Source of the DNA: JBBQYD01 sp942493075 | GTDB lineage: Bacteria; Verrucomicrobiota; Verrucomicrobiia; Limisphaerales; UBA8199 | Reading direction: 5' to 3' | Assembly (NCBI GenBank): GCA_942493075.1 | Contig: OW818681.1 | Coordinates: forward strand, 4,526,001-4,590,000 | Length of the DNA: 64,000 bases | Shown: positions 7,265 through 14,587 of the stretch, piece after piece | How positions within the stretch are numbered: position 1 is the stretch's first letter | Layout: the number at the start of each line of letters is the position of its first letter | The notes under the pieces: model-generated | What the model was told of the DNA's origin: nothing | Database searches by the model: none | The model's input: the letters and a program-made list of their open reading frames with translations, nothing else | Program-made: the position numbers and the translations under genes

Positions 7265-7317
7265 TGAGTTGCAACTCATATCAAGTGTCCAGCATGTCTC
7301 TGTGGGGCATGCTGGAC
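7265..7317. promoter_or_regulatory. Two strong inverted repeats before the late genes
   Basis: TGAGTTGCAACTCA (7265-7278) is a perfect 14-bp palindrome. GTCCAGCATG (7287-7296) pairs with CATGCTGGAC (7308-7317), a perfect 10-bp stem with an 11-base loop. They lie in the 155 non-coding bases between the coiled-coil gene and the ATG at 7348, the natural site for control of the capsid-side genes by an activator site or attenuator. Confidence 0.55.
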
Positions 7318-7347
7318 GCCCTTCGTGCGAGCCAAGGAAATGACCGA

Positions 7348-8040
7348 ATGAATTATCTCCCTCACAAAACCAGGACCCGTTCCGGAAAGCTTTCCCCGGG
7401 CGAGAAAGCGGCTGCCTGCCGTGAAGTGCTCGCGTTGATCAATGAGCAGAAGCTTCCATTGGTGACTGCAGCCCGCCAGTTGGGATTCTCACCGAGCTGC
7501 TTCAGCGGCAAGCAATCCTGGACGGCGCGTTATCTGAGCGGTGGAGAGCAGGCCTTGAGGCCCCGCCAACCAGGCCCAAAGCAAGCCGCCCTTGGTGGGC
7601 TTAGCTACCGAATCGAATCCGTTGGGTGGCTAGTTCCTGCGCTGCAATATCTGTTCACGGTTGAGGAGGCGCGAGCAAGTCGCGGAGCCTTGTCCAGGGC
7701 GGTGCGACATGCAATCAAGCTGCCAGCACTTCCAAAAGGCTGGACGCAAAGAGACCGGCGGCGGTTCCTGAAGAGGATAGGCCAGGCGGAAGTTCCGGCA
7801 TGTCCTGAGAATCTCCGCAATGAGCTTTCAAAGCGGCTCGAAAAGCAGGGGGATGTTTTGCCCCACAGGATTGAGCGGCTTGTTGTGAACTCGTTCGCCC
7901 CCCGCCTGGCGCGGCTGAAATATGAAGGCGAGGTGGCCAGCGTGGCAGGCGCCTTGTTGAACGATCTGAGGCGCAAGTTGGCACGGCTAAAGGCGGCAAC
8001 GGGGCGAGTAAGCGTCGAAGTAACAATTTCCCATGATTAA
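7348..8040 (+). CDS. Helix-turn-helix protein ahead of the capsid gene, 230 aa
   Basis: Start chosen at ATG 7348 because AAGGAA lies eight bases upstream. A longer frame from GTG 7189 would run through two palindromes and reads as low-quality protein. Residues about 14-60 (LSPGEKAAACREVLALINEQ, then TAARQLGFSPSCFS) resemble a transposase-type or phage regulator HTH. The middle and C-terminal parts are very basic with long helices (RLARLKYEGEVASVAGALLN). No catalytic motif is seen. Position immediately before the capsid gene suggests a late regulator or a DNA-binding virion protein. Neither is proven. Confidence 0.55.
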   Translation: MNYLPHKTRTRSGKLSPGEKAAACREVLALINEQKLPLVTAARQLGFSPSCFSGKQSWTARYLSGGEQALRPRQPGPKQAALGGLSYRIESVGWLVPALQYLFTVEEARASRGALSRAVRHAIKLPALPKGWTQRDRRRFLKRIGQAEVPACPENLRNELSKRLEKQGDVLPHRIERLVVNSFAPRLARLKYEGEVASVAGALLNDLRRKLARLKAATGRVSVEVTISHD

Positions 8041-8088
8041 CACTCTGATTACAACAAACCAAGAACAGCCCAGTAAGGAAGCAAATCT

Positions 8089-9000
8089 ATGGCAGTCTTA
8101 ACACTACTTGATCTAGCAAAGCGGAATGCGGGTGACGCCGCCGTTGGCCTCGTTGAGGAAGTTCTCACCGTGGCGCCCGAACTTCAAACTCTGCCTGTCG
8201 TGCCCAAGGACGGAACGAGTTATCAAATCACTCGCCGAACAGGCCGACCTCGGGGCGCCTTCCGTTCACCGAACGAAGGCGTCGAACCTGGCAAGTCGAA
8301 GTTCGAAACCGCCGAGGTGCCCATGTATTTCTTCGATGGTCAGATGGTGATCGATGAAGCCATTGTCCGAGGCGATAATAAGGGCTCCATTCTTGCCAAT
8401 GAAGGCGCCGGCCAGCTCCAGGAGACCTACGTTCAACTCGGCGATCAGATATATCGAGGGAGCCAGGCATCCACGAAAGGCTTTTACGGTCTCAAGGAGC
8501 AGGTCGATCCATCCATGATCATCGACGCTGATGGCACAGGCGCTGCGACCCATACGGCTTGGGCAGTTTACGAAAACCCGCAGAATGGGCTTCACCTGCC
8601 AATCGGAAACGATGGCGCGGTAAACCTGGGGGAATGGCGTAAACAGCAGGTCCTTGATGAGAGTGGCAAAGCCTATATGGCTTGGGTGAACAACCTCGCT
8701 TTCTGGATCGGCCTCGCCCTCGGATCCCGCTACTGCATCGGTTGTATCAAAAACATCACCTCGACCAAGCCGCTTACTGATGAGCTTGGCAACCATCTGG
8801 CCAGCAAGTTCCCTGTCGGCCGCAAGCCGACCCGCTGGTTTATCAGCCGAGATGCGTGCTTCTATTTGCAGAAGACTCGCTCTGCCATCGGCCAAGTCGC
8901 TGACAATGGCGGGGGTGAAGGATTCGCACCTAGGCCCACATCTCTCGCGGACGTCCCGATCACGGAAACGGATAGCATTATCACAATGGCGAACTGGTAG
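8089..9000 (+). CDS. Phage major capsid protein, 303 aa
   Basis: The product matches the general plan of short HK97-fold-type coat proteins that form one 'major capsid' family in podo- and siphoviruses. It has an N-terminal 'L..LA.R...D..V' segment, the central PMYFFDGQMVIDEAIVRGDN, then GQLQETYVQLGDQIYRGSQA (the recurrent 'L.E.Y...LGD.IY.G' element). The segment HTAWAVYENPQNGLHLPIGN and a late YMAWVNNLAFWIGLALGSRY follow. There is a good ribosome site (AAGGA) before ATG 8089. It would form the icosahedral shell. No separate scaffold is seen. The neighbours (small protein and Mu I-like protease just downstream) fit a head-gene module, though the protease usually precedes the capsid gene. Confidence 0.75.
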   Translation: MAVLTLLDLAKRNAGDAAVGLVEEVLTVAPELQTLPVVPKDGTSYQITRRTGRPRGAFRSPNEGVEPGKSKFETAEVPMYFFDGQMVIDEAIVRGDNKGSILANEGAGQLQETYVQLGDQIYRGSQASTKGFYGLKEQVDPSMIIDADGTGAATHTAWAVYENPQNGLHLPIGNDGAVNLGEWRKQQVLDESGKAYMAWVNNLAFWIGLALGSRYCIGCIKNITSTKPLTDELGNHLASKFPVGRKPTRWFISRDACFYLQKTRSAIGQVADNGGGEGFAPRPTSLADVPITETDSIITMANW

Positions 9001-9005
9001 GACCT

Positions 9006-9173
9006 ATGCCGATTTTGACCTACAGCGTTTTGGATGGTGTCAGCCTACAGGTTGACGCCACCGACGCTGTACAGATACCCGCGAGGCTCCGCGAGAAGGC
9101 ATTAAACGCGTGTTTCCCGGGAATGAGCAAAGCGGAAGAAAGCGCAAATCAAGGTAATTCAAACAAAGCATGA
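9006..9173 (+). CDS. Small unknown protein, 55 aa
   Basis: A 55-residue frame from ATG 9006 (MPILTYSVLDGVSLQVDATD) ends in TGA 9171-9173, overlapping the ATG of the protease gene by four bases (ATGA). It begins five bases after the capsid stop, with a GGTAGGA sequence upstream. The tight coupling on both sides is the main evidence. No function is recognised; a minor head protein is possible. Confidence 0.55.
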   Translation: MPILTYSVLDGVSLQVDATDAVQIPARLREKALNACFPGMSKAEESANQGNSNKA

Positions 9174-9736
9174 GCCAAACACTACAATGCGTGCCAACCC
9201 TCGACGTACTGCGCGTCTCAAATGGTGCGCTTGGCGGGGAGAAGCTCCCGTCACGACTTAAGATCCTGAAATGGGGCGCTAATCCGAGCGTCAAGGGGAC
9301 CTTCAAAGTTGGCGGCAGAACACTGGCCTGCCTGGAGGCCAATCAGCGCGCCCTGGGCTTTGAGCGCGTAGCCATCGACTACAACCATTGTTCTGTGCCT
9401 GGCAGCGAGGATTACGTTCCAGGGAAACCCCCGTCCATCTTTGGCTACGGCACTGTCCGCCTGCATCCAGGCGATGGCATCTACCTGGAGGATGTAACTT
9501 GGACACCACTGGGTCTGGAGCATGCGCGCAATTTTGAAGATCTCTCGCCTGTGTTGCATCAGGATACGGCACCCAACTCGGAGGTTGATTACGTGCACTC
9601 TGTTGCGCTCACAACCAACGGGGCGTTGGAGAACGTGACATTCTTTTCAGCAACGGCAGGCAAAACTTCTACTAGCAACCTCAAAGGTGCGGATCGGGCG
9701 GCGGACGCCTGGTCGTATCTGGATACCAAAGGATAA
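9170..9736 (+). CDS. Mu gpI-like prohead protease/scaffold, 188 aa
   Basis: The segment RALGFERVAIDYNHCSVPGS (about residues 56-75), followed by a Gly-Tyr-Gly strand and then LEHARNFEDLSPVLHQD (about 111-127), matches Mu-like prophage I proteins, which provide the prohead protease and, by their C-terminal part, the scaffold. 'DYNHCS' would contain the catalytic-site His, and 'YVHSVALTTNGALENV' near residue 143 is also typical. At 188 residues it is about half the length of Mu gpI, so the scaffold half may be missing. It is coupled to the preceding small gene by a four-base overlap. Confidence 0.72.
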   Translation: MSQTLQCVPTLDVLRVSNGALGGEKLPSRLKILKWGANPSVKGTFKVGGRTLACLEANQRALGFERVAIDYNHCSVPGSEDYVPGKPPSIFGYGTVRLHPGDGIYLEDVTWTPLGLEHARNFEDLSPVLHQDTAPNSEVDYVHSVALTTNGALENVTFFSATAGKTSTSNLKGADRAADAWSYLDTKG

Positions 9737-9740
9737 AGTT

Positions 9741-11240
9741 ATGGCAGGAGTTTTACAGTTCACCTTAGGCCTGGAAGTCTCCAACTTCCTGCGCGGAATC
9801 GGCCTCGCCTCTGGTCAGATCGTTGGATTCAGCGGCGCCATGACCGGTCTCAGTAAAGCCATGGCCGCCACATGGGCCGCCATCGAGCGCGGGGGCGCGC
9901 TCACAGACCTCGCCAACCGCACCGGAGAATCCGTCGGCACACTGTACCAGCTCCAGTCCGCCTTCCAGTCAGTCGGACTATCAGCAGACACAGTATCGCC
10001 CATGCTCCTGCGCATGCAGAAAAGCCTCAGCGGCGTCGATGAGATGGGGAACAAGACAGACGACGTCTTCAAAGCCTTGGGTTTGAACATGGAAAAACTC
10101 CGCTCCATGGACGCCCCCAAGCAATTCGAAATCCTCAGCACCGCCATCTCGGGTCTCAGCAAAGAATCCGGCGTAGATATTTCCAGCCGCATCTTTGGCC
10201 GTGAAGGCGCCGGCAACTTCATGCAGATCACCAGGGACGCCAAAGAATTTCAGCAAACCTTGCGCGATACCGTCAAAGAAGCCGCCCTCGTGCAGCGCAC
10301 CGCAGCCGCCTTCGATCAGATCGGTGATACCGTTACCACACTCAAGCGCAAGTTTGATGTCCTCTGGGTTGGTGTCGCTGAAGGAGCGGCACCCGCTATC
10401 CAGTCCATGTTAGACTGGCTCAACTCCTTCGATTTTCAGGGGTTTGGTGAGCGCATAGGTAGCGCACTCAACTCCGCGTTCGCAATGATCAAATCCGGCG
10501 AAGTCTATCAGTTGCTAGGGTTAGGCTTCCAGGCAGCATCCGAACTTCTCGGCAATTCACTCCGCGCCGTCATGGTCGCCTCTGCTGATTCTCTCACCCA
10601 GCTCCTCTCCGGAGCATTCCGCGGCATCGCAGAAGTTTTCCGCTCCATATGGCAAAACCTTGCAGAATGGGCAGGGCACACATTCATGGCGAGCCTCCTT
10701 GAAAAGCTCGTCAACATCGCTGATATCGGAGCCGTACTAGGCATCCCAGGATTTCAGGGCGCTGCAGATGACTTGGAGAGCGCCGCCGTTGATCAGCGCT
10801 CTGCCGCATCCGATGCCTGGGAAAACATGGACCGCGAAGCTATAGGCCGCGGCCTTGAGATGACCTTTAAAGGCGTTGGAGACACCTTCGTCAAAACACT
10901 CACCCAGACATTCGGTGCCGGAAGCACTGCTGCACAGGAAGCGTTGAAGGCAGCCCTCGAAAAAGCCTCCCTCAACTTCCAAACAAAGTCGCAAGCTGGT
11001 GCTGCCACTGCTGACACCGGACGTAACATCACCCTTCCATCAGGGAAAGACAGGTCCAAAACCGACCTCTCCGACTGGGAAAAAATAGGCATGGTCTTTC
11101 GCACAGGCGGCGGCGCATCAGACTCCGCGGCAGAAACCGCAAAAAACACCGCCCTCACCTACCGCGCCATCGAGCTCAACAACAAGCTCCTCTCCAAATT
11201 CCTTGGCGTTGGCGGAGGCACATCCTTTGAGAACGTCTAG
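9741..11240 (+). CDS. Short phage tape-measure-like protein, 499 aa
   Basis: The ATG at 9741 follows AAAGGATAAAG; the open frame extends further upstream but overlaps the protease gene. The N-terminus (MAGVLQFTLGLEVSNFLRGI) resembles tail tape-measure proteins. Next comes a central GESVGTLYQLQSAFQSVGLS and a lysine/alanine-rich coiled region (DAKEFQQTLRDTVKEAALVQ). Two hydrophobic stretches lie around residues 270-360, and a helical C-terminus follows. Tape measures set tail length and are usually 700 residues or more, so this one would imply a very short tail. No other tail gene is seen nearby. An internal virion or ejection protein is the main alternative. Confidence 0.65.
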   Translation: MAGVLQFTLGLEVSNFLRGIGLASGQIVGFSGAMTGLSKAMAATWAAIERGGALTDLANRTGESVGTLYQLQSAFQSVGLSADTVSPMLLRMQKSLSGVDEMGNKTDDVFKALGLNMEKLRSMDAPKQFEILSTAISGLSKESGVDISSRIFGREGAGNFMQITRDAKEFQQTLRDTVKEAALVQRTAAAFDQIGDTVTTLKRKFDVLWVGVAEGAAPAIQSMLDWLNSFDFQGFGERIGSALNSAFAMIKSGEVYQLLGLGFQAASELLGNSLRAVMVASADSLTQLLSGAFRGIAEVFRSIWQNLAEWAGHTFMASLLEKLVNIADIGAVLGIPGFQGAADDLESAAVDQRSAASDAWENMDREAIGRGLEMTFKGVGDTFVKTLTQTFGAGSTAAQEALKAALEKASLNFQTKSQAGAATADTGRNITLPSGKDRSKTDLSDWEKIGMVFRTGGGASDSAAETAKNTALTYRAIELNNKLLSKFLGVGGGTSFENV

Positions 11241-11254
11241 AGCCCATTCGAGGA

Positions 11255-13258
11255 ATGAACGGAATACCCAACAGCGCCTCGGGATTTGATCGCAGAGTAA
11301 CTGCATCGGAAATCTCGCGTTGTGGGGGAACCAGCCGTTTCGCCGTGCACCGCGAATTGGCGGCCGTGCCGTCCAGTTCAACCATATCGGGCGGCAACGA
11401 AGCCAAGGCATGGAGGGTGGCGACACTTCCGGAAGAAACTCGCGATAGGATTGATCCCTACGACTTGACGGCATTGGATGCCATACGTGAGAGCTGGAAA
11501 GATCCATACAGCCCAACTGAGTACCAAGTTGAGCTATTGCTTGATTGCGCATTCTTGAAGTTGGAAAGCCTAGTCAAGAACGGAGCTGGGGAATCTGTTC
11601 AGAAGGCCCGGCAACTGGATTGGCTCTGGAAGAATACCCCGTTTCTTGCTGAGAGCCCTGAGGCACTTCGGAGGATGTTCAACCGCTATCTTGGACGATG
11701 GCGAGAAGGTGGCTTTAATGGGCTGTTTGATAAGCGCCGCCGTGCTGGCAAATCCAAACGTGCTCCAAAGCTCCCTAAACAGGACCTGGATATCATCGTG
11801 TGGACCGGGCTAAAGAAGACAAATGTAAAGCTGAGTGCAAACGAGGCCTGGCAGCTTTCCTGGCATCGGCTCAGCGAGGAGACAAGGACGCGATACCCGC
11901 TAAGGAGAGAGATCCCTGCTACGGTTCGCAAGCAAGTCTTGCCCGAAATGGAGAGGCTGCTTGATTACCACATTAGGCCAGGCTATGCCCGCCTGAACGG
12001 TGCCAGCGTGGAGCAGGACCATTCTTTTTATCATGCCGGGGATGTTTACTCCGCGGATGATGTGACGCTGGAAGTCTATTTCTACGTCAATAACGAAAAG
12101 GGATTCTCCCTGACCCGTGGCCAGTTCATAGCCTTTATCGATGTGAGGTCCAAAAAGATCCTGGATTTTGTCCTCGTGCCTTATAGGTCGTTCACCTCGT
12201 CAGATATCCGGATACTGACCACCAAGGTGTGTGAGCGCTACGGAATCCCGCGACTTGGCTTTCACTTCGAACGCAGCATCTTCGATGCGAAGCTCACCGG
12301 ACGGGGAGCCTATGTAGATCCCTATGAAGATCGACGGGAGACTTTCGCTGACAGGCTCGGGATCAGGATCATTCAAGCCCTACCCGGAAACGCGAGAGCT
12401 AAGTTGATCGAGAACGTCAACGGGCTCCTGCAACGACTAATGCCTGGAGAACCCGGGTACGTTGGTCCAAACGAACGAGCGGTAAGTTTTGAGCACGTGC
12501 AGAGCGCTATGCAACAGGTGCATTCAGGCAAGGCACGCCCCGCAGATCTTGGGTTCAGGTCTTTTGATGAGTGGTTTCAACGTCTCTCGGAGATAGTTGA
12601 GGAATACAACGGCCGTATGCAATCGAGCCGTGTAATGGGCGGGAATAAGCCCGTTGACATGTCTCCAAACCAGGCTTGGGAAGCGCTGCAGCCGAAGAAC
12701 GAGAAGGGTGAGGTATGCGGCATCACAAAGGTGACCAACGAAAACCGATACCTTCTGGCGTGCCATCTCGAAACCCGCAAGATCACTAGGGAGGGCATTA
12801 CCCTGCAATTTGGGAGTGCACAGTACCGGTACTTGGGAACTGAGACTGGTCGGCGTCGTGGCGAGATGGTCAGAGTGTGGTTTGATCCGGATCGGCCCCA
12901 GAGCATCATCATAACAGACCTGAAAGGAGAGGACATGGCGATTGTTGAAGAGGCCCCGAGAGCCCGCGCATTTGTGTCCACGGCGGAAGAGATTAGGGCC
13001 GCGATGCGGCCCGTCCGCGCCCATGAGCGTGCCATCAAGGAACGCTATTCAGAGCTGAAAACCATGTTTGTGCCCCCCGCGGGCCGCCAGTTGGGAAGAT
13101 CAGAACGGGGTCTGCAGATGGAGGCGCTGCGGGCTCAACTTGTCGAGGACAAGCGCGTCAAGACTAGGGAAGAATTGGAAGAGTCAGCACGCCTGAATCG
13201 CCTGAAGTTGGCTGAGCTGCGGGAGTTCGAGCGGAATCACCCGGAGATTTTTGGATGA
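11255..13258 (+). CDS. MuA/TnsB-type DDE transposase, 667 aa
   Basis: Layout follows MuA: an N-terminal winged-helix-like domain (about 14-40, VTASEISRCGG...), helical DNA-binding domains to about 230, an RNase H-fold (rve) core at about 255-400, and a Mu C-terminal beta-barrel (about 490-560). A basic helical tail ends in LKLAELREFERNHPEIFG. Core motifs seen are SADDV (D268/D269), FIDVRSKKIL and AKLIENVNGLL, giving the catalytic Glu E386. The second catalytic Asp expected between them is not obvious; the corresponding strand reads GFHFERSIFDAK, with H337 and E339. It should bind the 19-bp terminal repeats and perform strand transfer. The start overlaps its ribosome site closely and is coupled to the tape-measure gene. 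Its stop overlaps the ATPase start. Confidence 0.85.
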   Translation: MNGIPNSASGFDRRVTASEISRCGGTSRFAVHRELAAVPSSSTISGGNEAKAWRVATLPEETRDRIDPYDLTALDAIRESWKDPYSPTEYQVELLLDCAFLKLESLVKNGAGESVQKARQLDWLWKNTPFLAESPEALRRMFNRYLGRWREGGFNGLFDKRRRAGKSKRAPKLPKQDLDIIVWTGLKKTNVKLSANEAWQLSWHRLSEETRTRYPLRREIPATVRKQVLPEMERLLDYHIRPGYARLNGASVEQDHSFYHAGDVYSADDVTLEVYFYVNNEKGFSLTRGQFIAFIDVRSKKILDFVLVPYRSFTSSDIRILTTKVCERYGIPRLGFHFERSIFDAKLTGRGAYVDPYEDRRETFADRLGIRIIQALPGNARAKLIENVNGLLQRLMPGEPGYVGPNERAVSFEHVQSAMQQVHSGKARPADLGFRSFDEWFQRLSEIVEEYNGRMQSSRVMGGNKPVDMSPNQAWEALQPKNEKGEVCGITKVTNENRYLLACHLETRKITREGITLQFGSAQYRYLGTETGRRRGEMVRVWFDPDRPQSIIITDLKGEDMAIVEEAPRARAFVSTAEEIRAAMRPVRAHERAIKERYSELKTMFVPPAGRQLGRSERGLQMEALRAQLVEDKRVKTREELEESARLNRLKLAELREFERNHPEIFG

Positions 13259-14460
13259 CTAGCACCCGTTACGCTAAACCAGGCGAGCCTCTGAAGCAGG
13301 AGCGGTACGCTTCCTCCTACGATCGGGGCCTCCTGGGTAATTTGGTTTCAAAGCGCTACGCCCTGCTGGAATCTCCCGAGGATAAACAATTAATCTGGTT
13401 TATCCAGTGGCTTTCCTGGCAACCCCGCTCTCCCTTGCCGTTGGACCTCCGCCAGGTGGCGGAGTCATGGTGCCTCGATCCCGAGGCAACGCTATCGGAA
13501 TCTCAACACTCTCAGCTTCTTGAAGCACGCCAAGATTTTATCCAGTCAGCCAGTGCAAATAAGGTCCAAACAACCATAGGAAAACGCATAAGCAAAGCCC
13601 TGGAATACACCAGGAGCGCCAATGTTCTGACCCTGATTGATGGACCATCCCGTATTGGAAAGTCCTTCGCAGCGCGGTCTTGGTGCGAACAGAGCGCCGG
13701 CGCCGCTCGCTATGTCGAGGTCGCCAGTTCGACTGATGAAACTGCGTTTTTGCATCGCATCGCTAAGGCATTGGGGGTGAGCTCGAACCTCAACTCCAAA
13801 GCTATGGAGTTGAGAGCAAGAGTTGAGGACGTCCTTCAGACAGGGGGAATCATGCTCGTTTTGGATGAGGCCCACTATCTTTGGCCGCAAGGAAGGCTAA
13901 AAATGTGCGCTGCTCCTCATCGGGTGAACTGGATCAACACCGCCCTCGCTAATTTCGGGGTGCCTGTGGCTCTAATAACCACACCTCAGTTTTACACCGT
14001 ACAACGGAATGTTGAGCGGTTAACTGGATGGAACAGTGATCAGTTCATAGGGCGTGTTGGGCACGTTGAGCGGCTTCCTGAGCGGTTGGAGCAGTCCGAC
14101 CTGATGGCTGTCGCCGCGGCCTTGATTCCAGGCGTCACAGAGGCAGCGGCGAAGAAACTAGCGCTCTATGCGGAGATCTCTCGAAAGCACCTGGCCAGCA
14201 TCGATGAGATCGCAAAAAGGGCCAAATGGATTGCCGGAGAGGCCGGAAGGGATTTGGCCAGTGCAGAGGATGTTAATCGTGCGATCAAAGAAGGTGTGAT
14301 TCCGAGCGACTCTGCACTTGCTGTGTCTTTGGGAAAAACGACACGCGGAGATGCAGCGCTGCCACCGCCCGTTATCCGCGAGAGTCTAGCAGAGCCATCG
14401 CGTTTGAACGGCCTTGGTCATTTTGACCTGGCAAGAGTACCGAATTTGAATGTGAAGTAG
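13255..14460 (+). CDS. MuB/TnsC-type AAA+ transposition ATPase, 401 aa
   Basis: Walker A is GPSRIGKSFAA (about residues 129-139) and Walker B is IMLVLDEAHYLW (about 200-211). An arginine-rich sensor region and a C-terminal helical domain follow (ISRKHLASIDEIAKRAKWIA). This is the AAA+ partner that selects target DNA and stimulates the transposase. An N-terminal 100-residue domain (YASSYDRGLLGNLVSKRYAL) may carry the transposase contact. It overlaps the transposase stop by four bases (ATGA). No TniQ/TnsD-type targeting protein and no CRISPR array accompany it, so target choice presumably follows the MuB mode. Confidence 0.85.
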   Translation: MTSTRYAKPGEPLKQERYASSYDRGLLGNLVSKRYALLESPEDKQLIWFIQWLSWQPRSPLPLDLRQVAESWCLDPEATLSESQHSQLLEARQDFIQSASANKVQTTIGKRISKALEYTRSANVLTLIDGPSRIGKSFAARSWCEQSAGAARYVEVASSTDETAFLHRIAKALGVSSNLNSKAMELRARVEDVLQTGGIMLVLDEAHYLWPQGRLKMCAAPHRVNWINTALANFGVPVALITTPQFYTVQRNVERLTGWNSDQFIGRVGHVERLPERLEQSDLMAVAAALIPGVTEAAAKKLALYAEISRKHLASIDEIAKRAKWIAGEAGRDLASAEDVNRAIKEGVIPSDSALAVSLGKTTRGDAALPPPVIRESLAEPSRLNGLGHFDLARVPNLNVK

Positions 14461-14475
14461 CCCTGGATTCCAGGG
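14461..14475 (+). terminator. Short hairpin directly after the ATPase gene
   Basis: CCCTGG-ATT-CCAGGG is a perfect 6-bp stem starting at the base after the stop codon, followed by ATTTC only. It is a weak terminator candidate for the rightward operon of the element. Confidence 0.4.
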
Positions 14476-14545
14476 ATTTCGAAAGGCCCCGACAAGGAGG
14501 CCCGCTCATCTTTTGTCTGTTGAAGAACGGTGTTTTTACGGGAAG

Positions 14546-14585
14546 CGAGACAAGTATCCTGTCGTTCGAGACAAGTATCCTGTCG
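14546..14585 (-). repeat. Right end: two tandem terminal repeats
   Basis: CGAGACAAGTATCCTGTCG occurs at 14546-14564 and again, identically, at 14567-14585, a 21-bp period. Both are inverted relative to the left repeat at 2299-2317. The outer copy stands 7 bases from the inferred element end at 14592. Paired sites at an end are typical of MuA/TnsB-type transposases. Confidence 0.88.
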
Positions 14586-14587
14586 CG

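Noticed and set aside
7189..7347. N-terminal extension of the HTH gene from GTG 7189
   Set aside because: The stretch holds two perfect palindromes and reads as poor protein; ATG 7348 has a well-placed AAGGAA.
14546..14585. Two tandem copies of a 19-bp sequence as a CRISPR start
   Set aside because: Only two copies with a 2-base spacing, and an inverted match at the left end; they are transposon end repeats. No cas gene or array was seen anywhere in the window.
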